Source: Sphingomonas kyeonggiensis (GTDB taxonomy: Bacteria; Pseudomonadota; Alphaproteobacteria; Sphingomonadales; Sphingomonadaceae). Taken from it: a stretch of DNA of 64,000 nucleotides. Of this stretch, positions 48,328 through 55,904 are shown in pieces. The notes below the pieces were generated by a model. It was not told where the DNA came from, made no database searches, and worked only from the letters and a program-made list of their open reading frames with translations. The first letter of the stretch is position 1, and each line of letters starts with the position of its first letter. Where the stretch lies: positions 496,001 through 560,000 of the forward strand of contig NZ_JAUSTJ010000003.1 of NCBI RefSeq assembly GCF_030812785.1. The letters are read 5' to 3'. The position numbers were made by a program, and so were the translations under genes.

Positions 48328-48345
48328 ATGGTTTGCATAAACCAT
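48328..48345. promoter_or_regulatory. Inverted repeat in the barrel/bicupin divergent region
   Basis: ATGGTTT-GCAT-AAACCAT is a perfect inverted repeat made of the same half-sites as the palindromes at 44941 and 48394, in the opposite arrangement. Confidence 0.45.
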
Positions 48346-48393
48346 TGTATTACCTGCCTTGTTTGCCTCGCATCGGTGCTTGTCTCGCCGGGC

Positions 48394-48407
48394 CAAACCA
48401 AGGTTTG
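48394..48407. promoter_or_regulatory. Palindrome upstream of the bicupin gene
   Basis: CAAACCAAGGTTTG lies 96 nt before the bicupin start and is identical to the dps site at 44941 except at one central base. Confidence 0.5.
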
Positions 48408-48503
48408 CCCTACCTTGATAGGGGTGGGAGCCGGTGCCCCGCGGCCTAGCTCTGGCGCTCCGGCCGCGCGCGAGGCGCGGCCAATGCCCCAGGAGGAAAG
48501 ACC

Positions 48504-49547
48504 ATGGCCGCATCCCGGCATGTCCGTTCGCTGCTCCACGCTGTCCCCGCCTATGAAGGCGATCTCGGCTCGGCCCGCCGGCTCACCGCCGACGAGTTCC
48601 CGCTGCTCAGGCGCATGGCGATGAAGCGGCTGGTGATCGCCCCCGGCGCCATCCGCGAGCCGCACTGGCACGCCAATGCCGACGAGCTGGCCTATTGCCT
48701 GTCGGGCACTTTGCTCGTCTCGGTGCTCGACAATGCCGATGTGTTCGGCCGCTTCACCATCTCCGCCGGCGAGATGTTCCACATTGCCACCGGCTCGCTC
48801 CACACGATCGAGAATGTCGGCGACGCCGAGGCGGAGCTGATCATCGTGTTCAGCAACGAGCAGCCCGAGGACTTCACCCTCCAGGCCGCGTTCGGCGCGA
48901 TGAGCGACGCGGTGCTCGGCAACACCTTCACCTTGCCGGCCGCGGACTTCGCCCCGATCCGCCGCGACACATCGAGCGCGCGCTATCTGGTCAAGCGGAC
49001 CGGTCCGGTCGCAGTGCCGGAATCGGCCGCCTTCCCCGATCCGCACAAGTTCAGCGTCGCCACCCAGACCCCGCCGATCGACTTTCCCTATGGCACCGCC
49101 CAGCTCGCCCGCGCGCAATTCTGGCCGGCGCTGAAGCATTTGGCGATGTACTCGATCGACGTGCGCGAGAACGGCATGCGCGAGCCGCATTGGCATCCCG
49201 ACACGGCCGAGATGGGCTATGTCCACAAGGGCCGTGCCCGCATGTCGATCCTCGATCCGGACGGCAGCGTCGACACCTATCTGCTCGAGCCGGGCGACGC
49301 CTATTTCATCCCGCGCTCCTATCCGCACCAGATCGAGGTGCTGGGCGAGGACGACATCCATTTCCTGGTGTTCTTCGACCAGCCCATGCCCGAGGATGTC
49401 GGCTACCGCGCGGCGGTGTCGTCCTTCTCTAGCGAAGTGCTGGCGGCGACCTTCGGCATGGCGCCGGACGCCATCCCGGCGCTGCCGGTCACGCCGGTCG
49501 ATCCCCTGATCGTGTCGCGGGTGAACCCGCTCGATCCGGTGGGGTGA
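48504..49547 (+). CDS. Bicupin, oxalate-decarboxylase-like
   Basis: 347 aa, cytoplasmic. AGGAGGAAAG precedes the ATG. Two cupin domains each keep the full metal set: H54, H56, E61, H100 in REPHWHANADELAY and GSLH, and H229, H231, E236, H275 in REPHWHPDTAEMGY and SYPH. This is the arrangement of oxalate decarboxylase, which turns oxalate into formate and CO2 with manganese. The overall length is somewhat short for OxdC, and the lid-loop SENS motif was not found, so decarboxylase activity is not certain; another small-acid or storage role is possible. It lies divergent from an outer-membrane barrel and shares an upstream palindrome with dps, suggesting stress control. Confidence 0.85.
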   Translation: MAASRHVRSLLHAVPAYEGDLGSARRLTADEFPLLRRMAMKRLVIAPGAIREPHWHANADELAYCLSGTLLVSVLDNADVFGRFTISAGEMFHIATGSLHTIENVGDAEAELIIVFSNEQPEDFTLQAAFGAMSDAVLGNTFTLPAADFAPIRRDTSSARYLVKRTGPVAVPESAAFPDPHKFSVATQTPPIDFPYGTAQLARAQFWPALKHLAMYSIDVRENGMREPHWHPDTAEMGYVHKGRARMSILDPDGSVDTYLLEPGDAYFIPRSYPHQIEVLGEDDIHFLVFFDQPMPEDVGYRAAVSSFSSEVLAATFGMAPDAIPALPVTPVDPLIVSRVNPLDPVG

Positions 49548-49591
49548 GGACTGGGGCGAGGGCGGCAACCCTTTCGCCCCACGTTCACATC

Positions 49592-49696
49592 GTCACCCCG
49601 GCCTTGTGCCGGGGTCCACCAGGAAGCGGGCAATGGACAAGAAGCTCAAGGTCAATCGATGCGGCACAGTGGACCCCGGCACAAGGCCGGGGTGAC
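49592..49696. repeat. REP-like palindrome (first of three)
   Basis: GTCACCCCGGCCTTGTGCCG and its inverted copy around about 50 nt. The gap 49548-49941 has no gene; it is filled by three palindromes. Confidence 0.85.
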
Positions 49697-49722
49697 GGGG
49701 AGGCGGGGTTCCCTGCAAATCC

Positions 49723-49801
49723 GTCATCCCGGCGAAGTCGGGATCTCATGCGGCTCCTTCCCCGCGCCACCTCCTAAGATCCCGGCTTTCGCCGGGATGA
49801 C
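49723..49801. repeat. REP-like palindrome (second of three)
   Basis: GTCATCCCGGCGAAGTCGGG paired with AAGATCCCGGCTTTCGCCGG and flank; the left arm carries small mismatches compared with the copy at 29202. Confidence 0.85.
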
Positions 49802-49858
49802 GTATGGGCTGTTGACGTGGAGGAGGTGAGGTATTCGCACTCCCGCCCCTTTTTCAGC

Positions 49859-49928
49859 GCTCCTGCGAAAGCAGGAGGCCAGGATGGCGAAGCACCGGAC
49901 AATCCTGGGTTCCTGCTTTCGCAGGAAC
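49859..49928. repeat. REP-like palindrome (third of three)
   Basis: CTCCTGCGAAAGCAGGAGGC paired with TTCCTGCTTTCGCAGGAAC. It abuts the 3' end of the single-receiver gene. Confidence 0.8.
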
Positions 49929-49941
49929 ACGGCGTAATGCC

Positions 49942-50307
49942 CTAAACTCCCTCGATCGCCTCGAGCAGCAGGTCCGGGTCGATCGGCTTGGTCAGGAACG
50001 CCCGCGCGCCGGCGCCCAGCGCCTGGCTCTGCGACGCGGGAGTCGGAAACGCCGTCATCACGATCATCTCGCAGGCGCAGCCGCGCCGGCCGATCTCGGC
50101 CTGCAGCTCCAGCCCGGTCATCCCCGGCATGTGCAGGTCGGTGATGATCCAGCCGAAGCGCGCGGGATCGTCGGCGAGCAGCGCCTCGGCGCTCTCGAAC
50201 GACACGCTGGCAAGGCCCGCCGAACGCAGCAGGCTGTTGAGGCTTCCCCTTATGCCGGGGTCGTCATCGACGACCGCGACAAGCGGGGCGGGGGACAGGT
50301 CGGTCAC
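49942..50307 (-). CDS. Single-domain response regulator
   Basis: 121 aa from a GTG start. DDD acidic cluster at residues 14-16, phospho-acceptor D57 in WIITDLHMPG, Thr in MTAF and Lys in LTKP are all present, so it is a complete receiver with no output domain. It resembles the FixJ/NtrC-type receivers of photosensory and oxygen pathways. It lies downstream of the FixJ-like gene by 66 nt, and may act as a phosphate sink or connector between the two kinases. An ATCATAC motif lies 60 nt upstream. Confidence 0.88.
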   Translation of the reverse strand: MTDLSPAPLVAVVDDDPGIRGSLNSLLRSAGLASVSFESAEALLADDPARFGWIITDLHMPGMTGLELQAEIGRRGCACEMIVMTAFPTPASQSQALGAGARAFLTKPIDPDLLLEAIEGV

Positions 50308-50366
50308 GCTGGTTACTCGAATAGCTCTATGGACTACCCATTTGGGCTAGTCGGCCCGCACACGCC

Positions 50367-50386
50367 ATCATACTCAGATGTTAAAC
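50367..50386 (-). promoter_or_regulatory. Shared AAC-N6-GTATGAT motif upstream of the single receiver
   Basis: On the minus strand TTAACATCTGAGTATGATGG, close to CAACATCTTCGTATGATT at 44898. The left half overlaps the end of the FixJ-like gene (codons for Asn-Ile-stop), so that part may be coincidental. Confidence 0.35.
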
Positions 50387-51030
50387 CGCTGGACCTTCGC
50401 GTCGCGCACGCCGAGCAGCTCGGCCATGCGGACCAGGTCGGCGAGCGACTGCGCCTCCATCTTGCGCATCACATTGCCGCGATGGATCTTCACCGTGATC
50501 TCGGACAGCTCCATCTTCGCCGCGACCTGCTTGTTCATCAGCCCGGCGACGACCAGCCCCAGCACTTCCCGTTCCCGGGGCGTGAGCCGGGCATAGCAGT
50601 CCTTCAGCTTGGCATCGCTCTGCGCGCCGGCCTGGCGCTCGCGGTCCTTCGCCAGCGCGGTGGCGACGGCGGCGAGCATCTGGTCGTCGCTGAACGGCTT
50701 GGGCAGGAAGTCGACTGCGCCCATCTTCATGCCGCGCACCGTCATCGGGATGTCGCCATGTCCGGTGATCAGGATCACGGGGATGTCCTTGCCCTCGGCC
50801 GCCAGCCGCTCCTGGAAGTCGAGCCCGTTGGTGCCGGGCAGGCGCACGTCGAGCACCAGGCAGGCCGGGCCCTGGGGCGGGCCGGCGATCAGGAACGCCT
50901 CGGGGCTGTCGTGCAGCGCCACCGCCAGCCCGGCCGAGCGGAACAGGCTGTCGAGCGAGCCGCGAATCTCCGCATCGTCGTCGATCACGCAGACGCAGCC
51001 GTCGAGGATGGTCTCAAGCACATCGGTCAT
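50374..51030 (-). CDS. FixJ-family response regulator
   Basis: 218 aa. The receiver has CVIDDDAEIRG near the start and D61 in LVLDVRLPG as acceptor; LuxR-type helix-turn-helix LTPREREVLGLVVAGLMNKQ to SEITVKIHRGNVMRKM covers the C-terminal third. FixJ-type proteins activate transcription after phosphorylation by a PAS kinase, which here lies directly upstream and overlaps by ATGA. It is therefore the direct partner of that kinase. Likely targets include genes in the 44-53 kb block that share motifs; the real site is unknown. It is not evidence for nitrogen fixation. Confidence 0.92.
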   Translation of the reverse strand: MTDVLETILDGCVCVIDDDAEIRGSLDSLFRSAGLAVALHDSPEAFLIAGPPQGPACLVLDVRLPGTNGLDFQERLAAEGKDIPVILITGHGDIPMTVRGMKMGAVDFLPKPFSDDQMLAAVATALAKDRERQAGAQSDAKLKDCYARLTPREREVLGLVVAGLMNKQVAAKMELSEITVKIHRGNVMRKMEAQSLADLVRMAELLGVRDAKVQRFNI

Positions 51031-52559
51031 GCCGCACTCTCCAACTGGCCGGCCAGGGGCAGGCGGAAGCTGAACACCGCGCCGCCCTCGGGATGATTGG
51101 CGGCCCCCAATGTACCGCCATGGCTCTCGATGATCGAGCGGCAGATCGACAGGCCCATGCCCATGCCGTCCGCCTTGGTGGTGAAGAAGGGGCTGAACAG
51201 GCTCTCGGGCTCCACCGCGATGCCGCTGCCGCTGTCGCGGACATGGACGGCGACGCCCCCGGTCTCGGTCACCACCTCGACGCGGAGGATCCGCGCGTCG
51301 GGAGCGACCTGGGCCATGGCCTGCTCGGCGTTGAGCATCAGGTTCATCAGCACCTGCTGCATCTGCACCCGGTCGCCCGTCAGCGGGGGCAGGGCGTCGG
51401 GGATCGTCACCGCGACGGTGACGTCATGCGTGTTGAGGTCGCGGCGGAGCAGCTCCACCGTCTCGGCGACCAGCGATCCCAGGTCGATCGCGTCCTGGCG
51501 CGGATCGGCGCGCCTCGCGAGCGCGCGGATGCGGGCGATGACATCGGCGGCGCGGGTGCCGTTCGACACGACATGGTCGAGGCAATCGGCCACTTCCGCC
51601 GCATCGGGCGCCTCGCGCGCCAGCCAGCGCTTGCCCGACTTGGCATAGGTGATCAGCGCCGAGAGCGGCTGGTTGACTTCGTGCGCGATCGACGCGGCGA
51701 GCTGGCCGAGCGTGGTGATCCGCGAGACATGGGTGAGTTGGGCCTGGGCCTGGGCAAGCCGGGCATGGGTCTGGTTCCGCTCGGTCACGTCGAGCGCCAT
51801 CACCAGCACCTGCTTCCATTCCTTGCGGTGCGGCGGGAGCGTCACGCGCAGCAGCACGTCGACCGGCTCGCCCTGGGCGGTGACGAAGCGGGTCTCCTCC
51901 TCGATCTCGGTCTCGCCGGCGATCATCGCCTGGAGGATGCGGCCCAGCGTCGCCTCGGCAGCGGGCGTGTGGAAGGGCAGCAGCGTGCCGCCGACCAGCT
52001 CCTCGCGCCGGGTGAGGCCGAACAGCGCGGCGGCGGCGTTGTTGGCGTCGCCGATCACTGCGGTGCGCGCGGCCAGGTCGATCGTCTCGGCATCGGGGGA
52101 GCGCCCGCCCTGCAGCATCGCAAAGGCCTGCGACCAGTCGCCCTCCCAGATCGGGAAGCCGGCGGCATTGAAGATCGTGCGGTAGCGCTGGTCGGCGATG
52201 CGGCGATGCTCGGCCGCCACCTGGTGCCGCACCGAGACCAGGGTGGTGACCGCGATCGCGACCAGGCTCACCGCCAGCCGCACCGCGGGCGATCCCAGCG
52301 GCTCGCCGTCATGGCTGATGAAATAGCCGGCTACCGCCAGCAGCGCGCAGACGAAGCCGGCGGACAGGGTCAGCTCGCGCGAATGCGCCCGCGTCGCGAG
52401 CAGCACGACGGTGGTGTAGAGCACCGCCACCGCGCCCTGGAGCGGGCTCAGCACGTCGAGCGCGAAGATGCCGAGCGCGAGCAGCACCGTCGCCACCGAC
52501 TGTGCCTGCGCCGCCAATCGCCGTCGCTCGGCTTCGTGTCCCATCTCGCCCTCTTGCAT
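51027..52559 (-). CDS. PAS-domain sensor histidine kinase (FixL-like), membrane-anchored
   Basis: 510 aa from ATG 52559; an ATG at 52544 (after AGAGGGCG) or 52619 is also possible. Four hydrophobic segments cover about residues 15-125, then a helix linker (VRHQVAAEHRRIAD), a PAS fold (RYRTIFNAAGFPIW to MALDVTERNQ), and HisKA with phospho-acceptor H293 in AASIAHEVNQPLSAL, then HATPase_c with NLMLNAEQAM, DSGSGI and GMGLGLSI. In FixL the PAS holds haem; I cannot identify the haem His here, so the ligand is open. The stop overlaps the FixJ-like start. The HWE kinase lies 65 nt upstream. The membrane domain is a MASE-like unknown. Confidence 0.9.
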   Translation of the reverse strand: MQEGEMGHEAERRRLAAQAQSVATVLLALGIFALDVLSPLQGAVAVLYTTVVLLATRAHSRELTLSAGFVCALLAVAGYFISHDGEPLGSPAVRLAVSLVAIAVTTLVSVRHQVAAEHRRIADQRYRTIFNAAGFPIWEGDWSQAFAMLQGGRSPDAETIDLAARTAVIGDANNAAAALFGLTRREELVGGTLLPFHTPAAEATLGRILQAMIAGETEIEEETRFVTAQGEPVDVLLRVTLPPHRKEWKQVLVMALDVTERNQTHARLAQAQAQLTHVSRITTLGQLAASIAHEVNQPLSALITYAKSGKRWLAREAPDAAEVADCLDHVVSNGTRAADVIARIRALARRADPRQDAIDLGSLVAETVELLRRDLNTHDVTVAVTIPDALPPLTGDRVQMQQVLMNLMLNAEQAMAQVAPDARILRVEVVTETGGVAVHVRDSGSGIAVEPESLFSPFFTTKADGMGMGLSICRSIIESHGGTLGAANHPEGGAVFSFRLPLAGQLESAA

Positions 52560-52624
52560 CGATCCGTCGGAATCGGACCAGTACAGAAGGCTGAACGACT
52601 TGCGTATGCCCTGCAACATGAAGC

Positions 52625-53278
52625 TCAACGGGCACCCACAAAGAGCAGGCAGCGGGTACCCGGCTGGGCATCGTGATAGCTGCACCGGGCGCCGAGCCGC
52701 GTCGCCATCAGCTCGACCAGCCGGCTGCCGAAGCCGGTGCCGCGGACCGTGTCGGGCAGCCGGCCGCGGCCGCGGTCCGACACCTCGACCATGTAGCCGC
52801 CCATCGGCAGGCTGCGCAGCATCACCCGCACCTTGCCCGGCGCGCCGGGGGCATAGGCATATTTGAACGCGTTGGTGACCAGCTCGGAGACGATGATCCC
52901 GATCGAGGTCGCCTCGTCGGAGCGGACCGAGACCGCCGTGGCATCGACCAGCACCGGCCGGCCGGTGGCGCTCGCCTCCAGGTCGGCGGCCAGGCTCTCA
53001 AGATAGGCGCGCAGATCGACCGTCCGGCTCTCATGCGCCTGGTAGAGCTGGCGGTGGACGCTGGCGACCGCGGCGATGCGCCGCTGGGTCATGTCGAGCG
53101 CCGCCTGCGCCGCCGGGTCGGCGATGCCGCGCGCCTCGACCGAGACCATCGCCGAGAGCAGCTGCAGGCTGTTGGCGATGCGGTGGTTCATCTCGTCCGT
53201 CTCGCTCACCTGGCGGGCGGCGGGCAGGATTTCGATCGTCGTGCCGCTGTCGGCAAGCGTATTGGCCATGTCGAGCAT
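52625..53278 (-). CDS. HWE/HisKA_2-type histidine kinase without sensor domain
   Basis: 217 aa. The N-terminal DHp helix contains H32 in EMNHRIANSLQLLSAMV, typical of HisKA_2 kinases, and the rest is an HATPase domain with SELVTNAFKYA, SDRGRGRLPD and GTGFGSRLVELM. There is no sensor region or membrane helix, so it may be controlled by the nearby PAS kinase, the single receiver or another protein. GGAGG lies about 8 nt before the ATG, and the shared ATCATAC motif lies 61 nt upstream. In alphaproteobacteria such kinases feed the PhyR/EcfG general stress response; neither PhyR nor EcfG is in this window. Confidence 0.9.
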   Translation of the reverse strand: MLDMANTLADSGTTIEILPAARQVSETDEMNHRIANSLQLLSAMVSVEARGIADPAAQAALDMTQRRIAAVASVHRQLYQAHESRTVDLRAYLESLAADLEASATGRPVLVDATAVSVRSDEATSIGIIVSELVTNAFKYAYAPGAPGKVRVMLRSLPMGGYMVEVSDRGRGRLPDTVRGTGFGSRLVELMATRLGARCSYHDAQPGTRCLLFVGAR

Positions 53279-53338
53279 CGGACCGTCCTCCGAGGGAATT
53301 TCTGCAAGGAGAAATCCCGCATCCGCCGGTCCGGCGGT

Positions 53339-53357
53339 ATCATACGCTCGTTTAGGG
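53339..53357 (-). promoter_or_regulatory. Shared AAC-N4-GTATGAT motif upstream of the HWE kinase
   Basis: On the minus strand CCTAAACGAGCGTATGATAC, very close to the copy at 47222; 61 nt before the kinase start. Confidence 0.4.
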
Positions 53358-53380
53358 TCGGCTGGTGGAGCGGCCGGGCA

Positions 53381-54160
53381 TCATTGCCGGACGATGTGTA
53401 CCCGGGTCCTGCGGATCATCGCGAAGGCCGGATTGGCTTCCAGGAACTCGTCGACGGCGAGCCTGCATCCCGATTTGAAGTCGTAATCGTCCACCACCAT
53501 CACGCCGCCGGCGGCCAGGCGCGGGGCGATCCGCTCGAGGCAGGTGCGCACCGATTCATAGCGGTCGCAGTCGATATGGGCGAGCGCGACAGGCTCGTCG
53601 CCGTCGAGCGTGTCCTGCACCAGCCCCTTCACGAAGCGTATCCGGTTCCGCTCGGGCGGCAGGCCATAGCGGCGGAAGGTCGCGACGATCGTGTCGAGCA
53701 GGCCGTCGACATAGCCATAATAGGTCCGGGAGCCGATGCCGCCCGATCGGCCGCTGGCGATCTCGTCCCAGCGGCGATGCACGTCCGGGCCGTCCTTCGC
53801 GCTCGGCCCCGGCGGCATGCCGAACACGTCGAAGACCAGCAGCTCGCGGTCCGGCGCCTTGGCCGCGGCCATCACCAGCGCGGAGCCGCCGCTGCCGCAG
53901 CCGGCCTCCAGGATCACGCCTGCCACCTCCTCGCGGTCGACCCGGCGGACTTCGTCGTGCAGCTCGGTCAGCGTGTCCCCGCCGCTATAGCTGAGCTGGT
54001 CCCACACCACCCGCCGCACCGCCGCCGGCTCGCGCCAGCCGCGCAGCACCAGCCGGGCACCGCGGCGCAGGCCATTCGGAAACTTCTCGCGAAATCGATC
54101 TAACACCTTGATCCTCGGCAGGTTGCGCCCGAAAGCGGCGGTGCGCGGGCCGGCCGCCAT
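53381..54160 (-). CDS. TylF-like O-methyltransferase (class I SAM)
   Basis: 259 aa from ATG 54160 (no good ribosome site); a GTG at 54106 preceded by GAGGA is an alternative and would remove 18 residues. SAM-binding region GVILEAGCGSGGSALVMAAA, then ELLVFDVFGMPP, a histidine/aspartate metal-site style AHIDCDRYESVRTCLERI and VVDDYDFKSGCRLAVDEFL; these match macrocin O-methyltransferase (TylF) family proteins, which methylate sugars and often lie in surface-polysaccharide loci. It is divergent from the pyruvyltransferase-like gene by 15 nt. The long open frame continuing past 54160 is a shadow of other genes. Confidence 0.85.
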   Translation of the reverse strand: MAAGPRTAAFGRNLPRIKVLDRFREKFPNGLRRGARLVLRGWREPAAVRRVVWDQLSYSGGDTLTELHDEVRRVDREEVAGVILEAGCGSGGSALVMAAAKAPDRELLVFDVFGMPPGPSAKDGPDVHRRWDEIASGRSGGIGSRTYYGYVDGLLDTIVATFRRYGLPPERNRIRFVKGLVQDTLDGDEPVALAHIDCDRYESVRTCLERIAPRLAAGGVMVVDDYDFKSGCRLAVDEFLEANPAFAMIRRTRVHIVRQ

Positions 54161-54175
54161 GGCGCAATTGGGGGC

Positions 54176-55045
54176 ATGATGGAATTCGGAATCTTGCAGC
54201 ACGAAACCGATAACCTCGGGGACGAGATCCAGACGATCGCGGCGCGCCGGTTCATGCCGCGGGTCGATCACCTGGTGCCGCGCGAGGGGAGCGATCGCCC
54301 GATCGCCGGCGACGGGCCGATCCGGCTGATCCTCAACGGCTGGTTCATGCACCAGCCCCGCGCCTGGCCACCCCATGCGCGGATCGACCCGCTGTTCGTC
54401 TCCTTCCATGTCACCGATGCCGGCGGGCGTCGCCGCCTGCTCACCCGCACGCGGCCGCGCGACCTGATCCTCGGCCGCCATCTCGTCTATCTGAAGGCGC
54501 ACGAACCGATCGGCGCGCGCGACCGGGACACGCTGGCGGCGCTCCGGGCGAAGGGCATCGACGCCTATTATTCGGGCTGCCTCACGCTCACCCTGCCGCC
54601 GCGCGACATGCCGAAGACGGGCGAGGTCATCGCGGTCGACCTTTCCGAGGCGATGCTCGCCGAGCTCGAGCGCCGGATCGGCCGCAAGCCGGTCATCGTC
54701 ACCCACAATGCCGAAGGCGGCCTCGATCATGACGAACGCGTGCGGCAGGCGGAGGCGCTGCTCGACCTTTACGCCGGTGCGGCCTGCGTGGTCACCACGC
54801 GCCTCCACTGTGCACTGCCCTGCCTGGCGTTCGGCACCCCGGTGCTGTTCGTCAACAAGGGCGACGCCAATAGCCGCGTCCAGCCCGCGCTCGACCTCGC
54901 CCGAAACTGCACCGCGGCCGAATTCCTGGCCGGGGAGGGCGGCTATGACCCGCTCGACCCGCCGCCCAATCCGGACGATTTCCGCCCGCTCGCCGCGGCG
55001 ATGGAGGCGCGCTGCGAGGCGTTTATCGCTGGATCTGCCGCCTGA
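54176..55045 (+). CDS. Polysaccharide pyruvyl transferase family protein
   Basis: 289 aa from ATG 54176 (an ATG follows at 54179). FGILQHETDNLGDEIQTIAA at the start and VVTTRLHCALPCLAFGTPVLFV with NKGDANSRVQ are the key blocks of this family (like CsaB/ExoV), which add ketal pyruvate to sugars of capsules or exopolysaccharides. Length is typical. It stands alone on this strand between the methyltransferase and the convergent oxygenase, whose 3' end overlaps its own by 23 bp. The substrate glycan is not known. It may modify the product of the glycosyltransferases at 56-58 kb. Confidence 0.85.
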   Translation: MMEFGILQHETDNLGDEIQTIAARRFMPRVDHLVPREGSDRPIAGDGPIRLILNGWFMHQPRAWPPHARIDPLFVSFHVTDAGGRRRLLTRTRPRDLILGRHLVYLKAHEPIGARDRDTLAALRAKGIDAYYSGCLTLTLPPRDMPKTGEVIAVDLSEAMLAELERRIGRKPVIVTHNAEGGLDHDERVRQAEALLDLYAGAACVVTTRLHCALPCLAFGTPVLFVNKGDANSRVQPALDLARNCTAAEFLAGEGGYDPLDPPPNPDDFRPLAAAMEARCEAFIAGSAA

Positions 55046-55796
55046 CCGCCTTCTCGACCCGGTCCTGAAGCGCTTCCCAGCGCGTCGGCTGCGGCCCCGC
55101 GCCACCCTGCCACAGGTCGCGGGTACTCGACACGGTCACCTGCACGAAGTTGCGCGGCGCGCGCTGGCGGCGGATCGGCGATACCGAATGGACCGACGCC
55201 TCGTTGCAGGGGAACACCACCATCCGGTTGTGCTTCGGGCGCACCGCCAGCGTCTCGTCCCCGGCGCCGTGCAGCACCAGGTCGCCGCCGGCCATCGCAT
55301 TCTCCTCGGCGTCGCAGAAATAGATCAGCAGCGAGATCGCCCGGCGGCGATGGTCGAGGTGCGGACGGCGGCGATAGCCCGCCAGGCCCTGCATGATGTC
55401 CAGCCGCACCCACAGCTTGTCGGCCTCCAGGTCATGGCCGGTCAGCTCGAGCTTCTGCTTGTCCTCGCGATTCTCGAGGAAGGGCACATAGCTGGCGTCC
55501 GACAGATCGACGATCGTCTCGTCGCGGAACACTTCGGGGAATGCCGCGAGGCAGGCGCGGATGAAGTCGTCCGAATGGAAGCGCTCGAACATGGCCCGCC
55601 AGCTCGGATCGCGCTCGACCAGCTGGTCATATTCGGCATCGCCCCAGAACAGCGTGTAGCCGGTCGGGCCGGTATTGGCCGGGCATTTCGGGAAGGAATC
55701 GCGCAGGCGCGCATAGAGATCGGGCTCGAGCCAGTCGTCGACCAGGATATGGTCGAAGGGCGCCTTGCGGACCTGGTTGAACTGGAAGTCGAACAC
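55023..55796 (-). CDS. 2-oxoglutarate/Fe(II)-dependent oxygenase
   Basis: 257 aa from GTG 55796. Iron ligands H146 and D148 in RRRPHLDHRR and H203 in EASVHSV, plus R214 for 2-oxoglutarate, match the prolyl-4-hydroxylase-type fold. DDWLEPDLYARLRDSFP at the N terminus is the usual lead of this subfamily found in glycan and cell-surface loci. Its last 23 bases overlap the convergent pyruvyltransferase-like gene. It probably hydroxylates a sugar, a peptide or a lipid part of a surface molecule; the substrate is unknown. The upstream gap to the glycosyltransferase (about 108 bp) is a divergent promoter. Confidence 0.85.
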   Translation of the reverse strand: MFDFQFNQVRKAPFDHILVDDWLEPDLYARLRDSFPKCPANTGPTGYTLFWGDAEYDQLVERDPSWRAMFERFHSDDFIRACLAAFPEVFRDETIVDLSDASYVPFLENREDKQKLELTGHDLEADKLWVRLDIMQGLAGYRRRPHLDHRRRAISLLIYFCDAEENAMAGGDLVLHGAGDETLAVRPKHNRMVVFPCNEASVHSVSPIRRQRAPRNFVQVTVSSTRDLWQGGAGPQPTRWEALQDRVEKAVRRQIQR

Positions 55797-55904
55797 AATC
55801 GATGCCCCGTATCGTAAAGATGAACGTCCTCAACCCCGGAACCGAATCGATGTCAATTCGACAGGAGCGCGCTTGAGGCCGCGGGGCCTTCGTGCAATGT
55901 GAAC

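Noticed and set aside
50374..52559. FixLJ as evidence for nitrogen fixation
   Set aside because: FixJ/FixL-type proteins are widespread in alphaproteobacteria; no nif or fix genes are present and a haem His was not identified.
53381..55105. Methyltransferase extended to a 574-residue protein
   Set aside because: The extra N-terminal part is the antisense of the pyruvyltransferase-like gene; the SAM methyltransferase is complete from 54160 or 54106.
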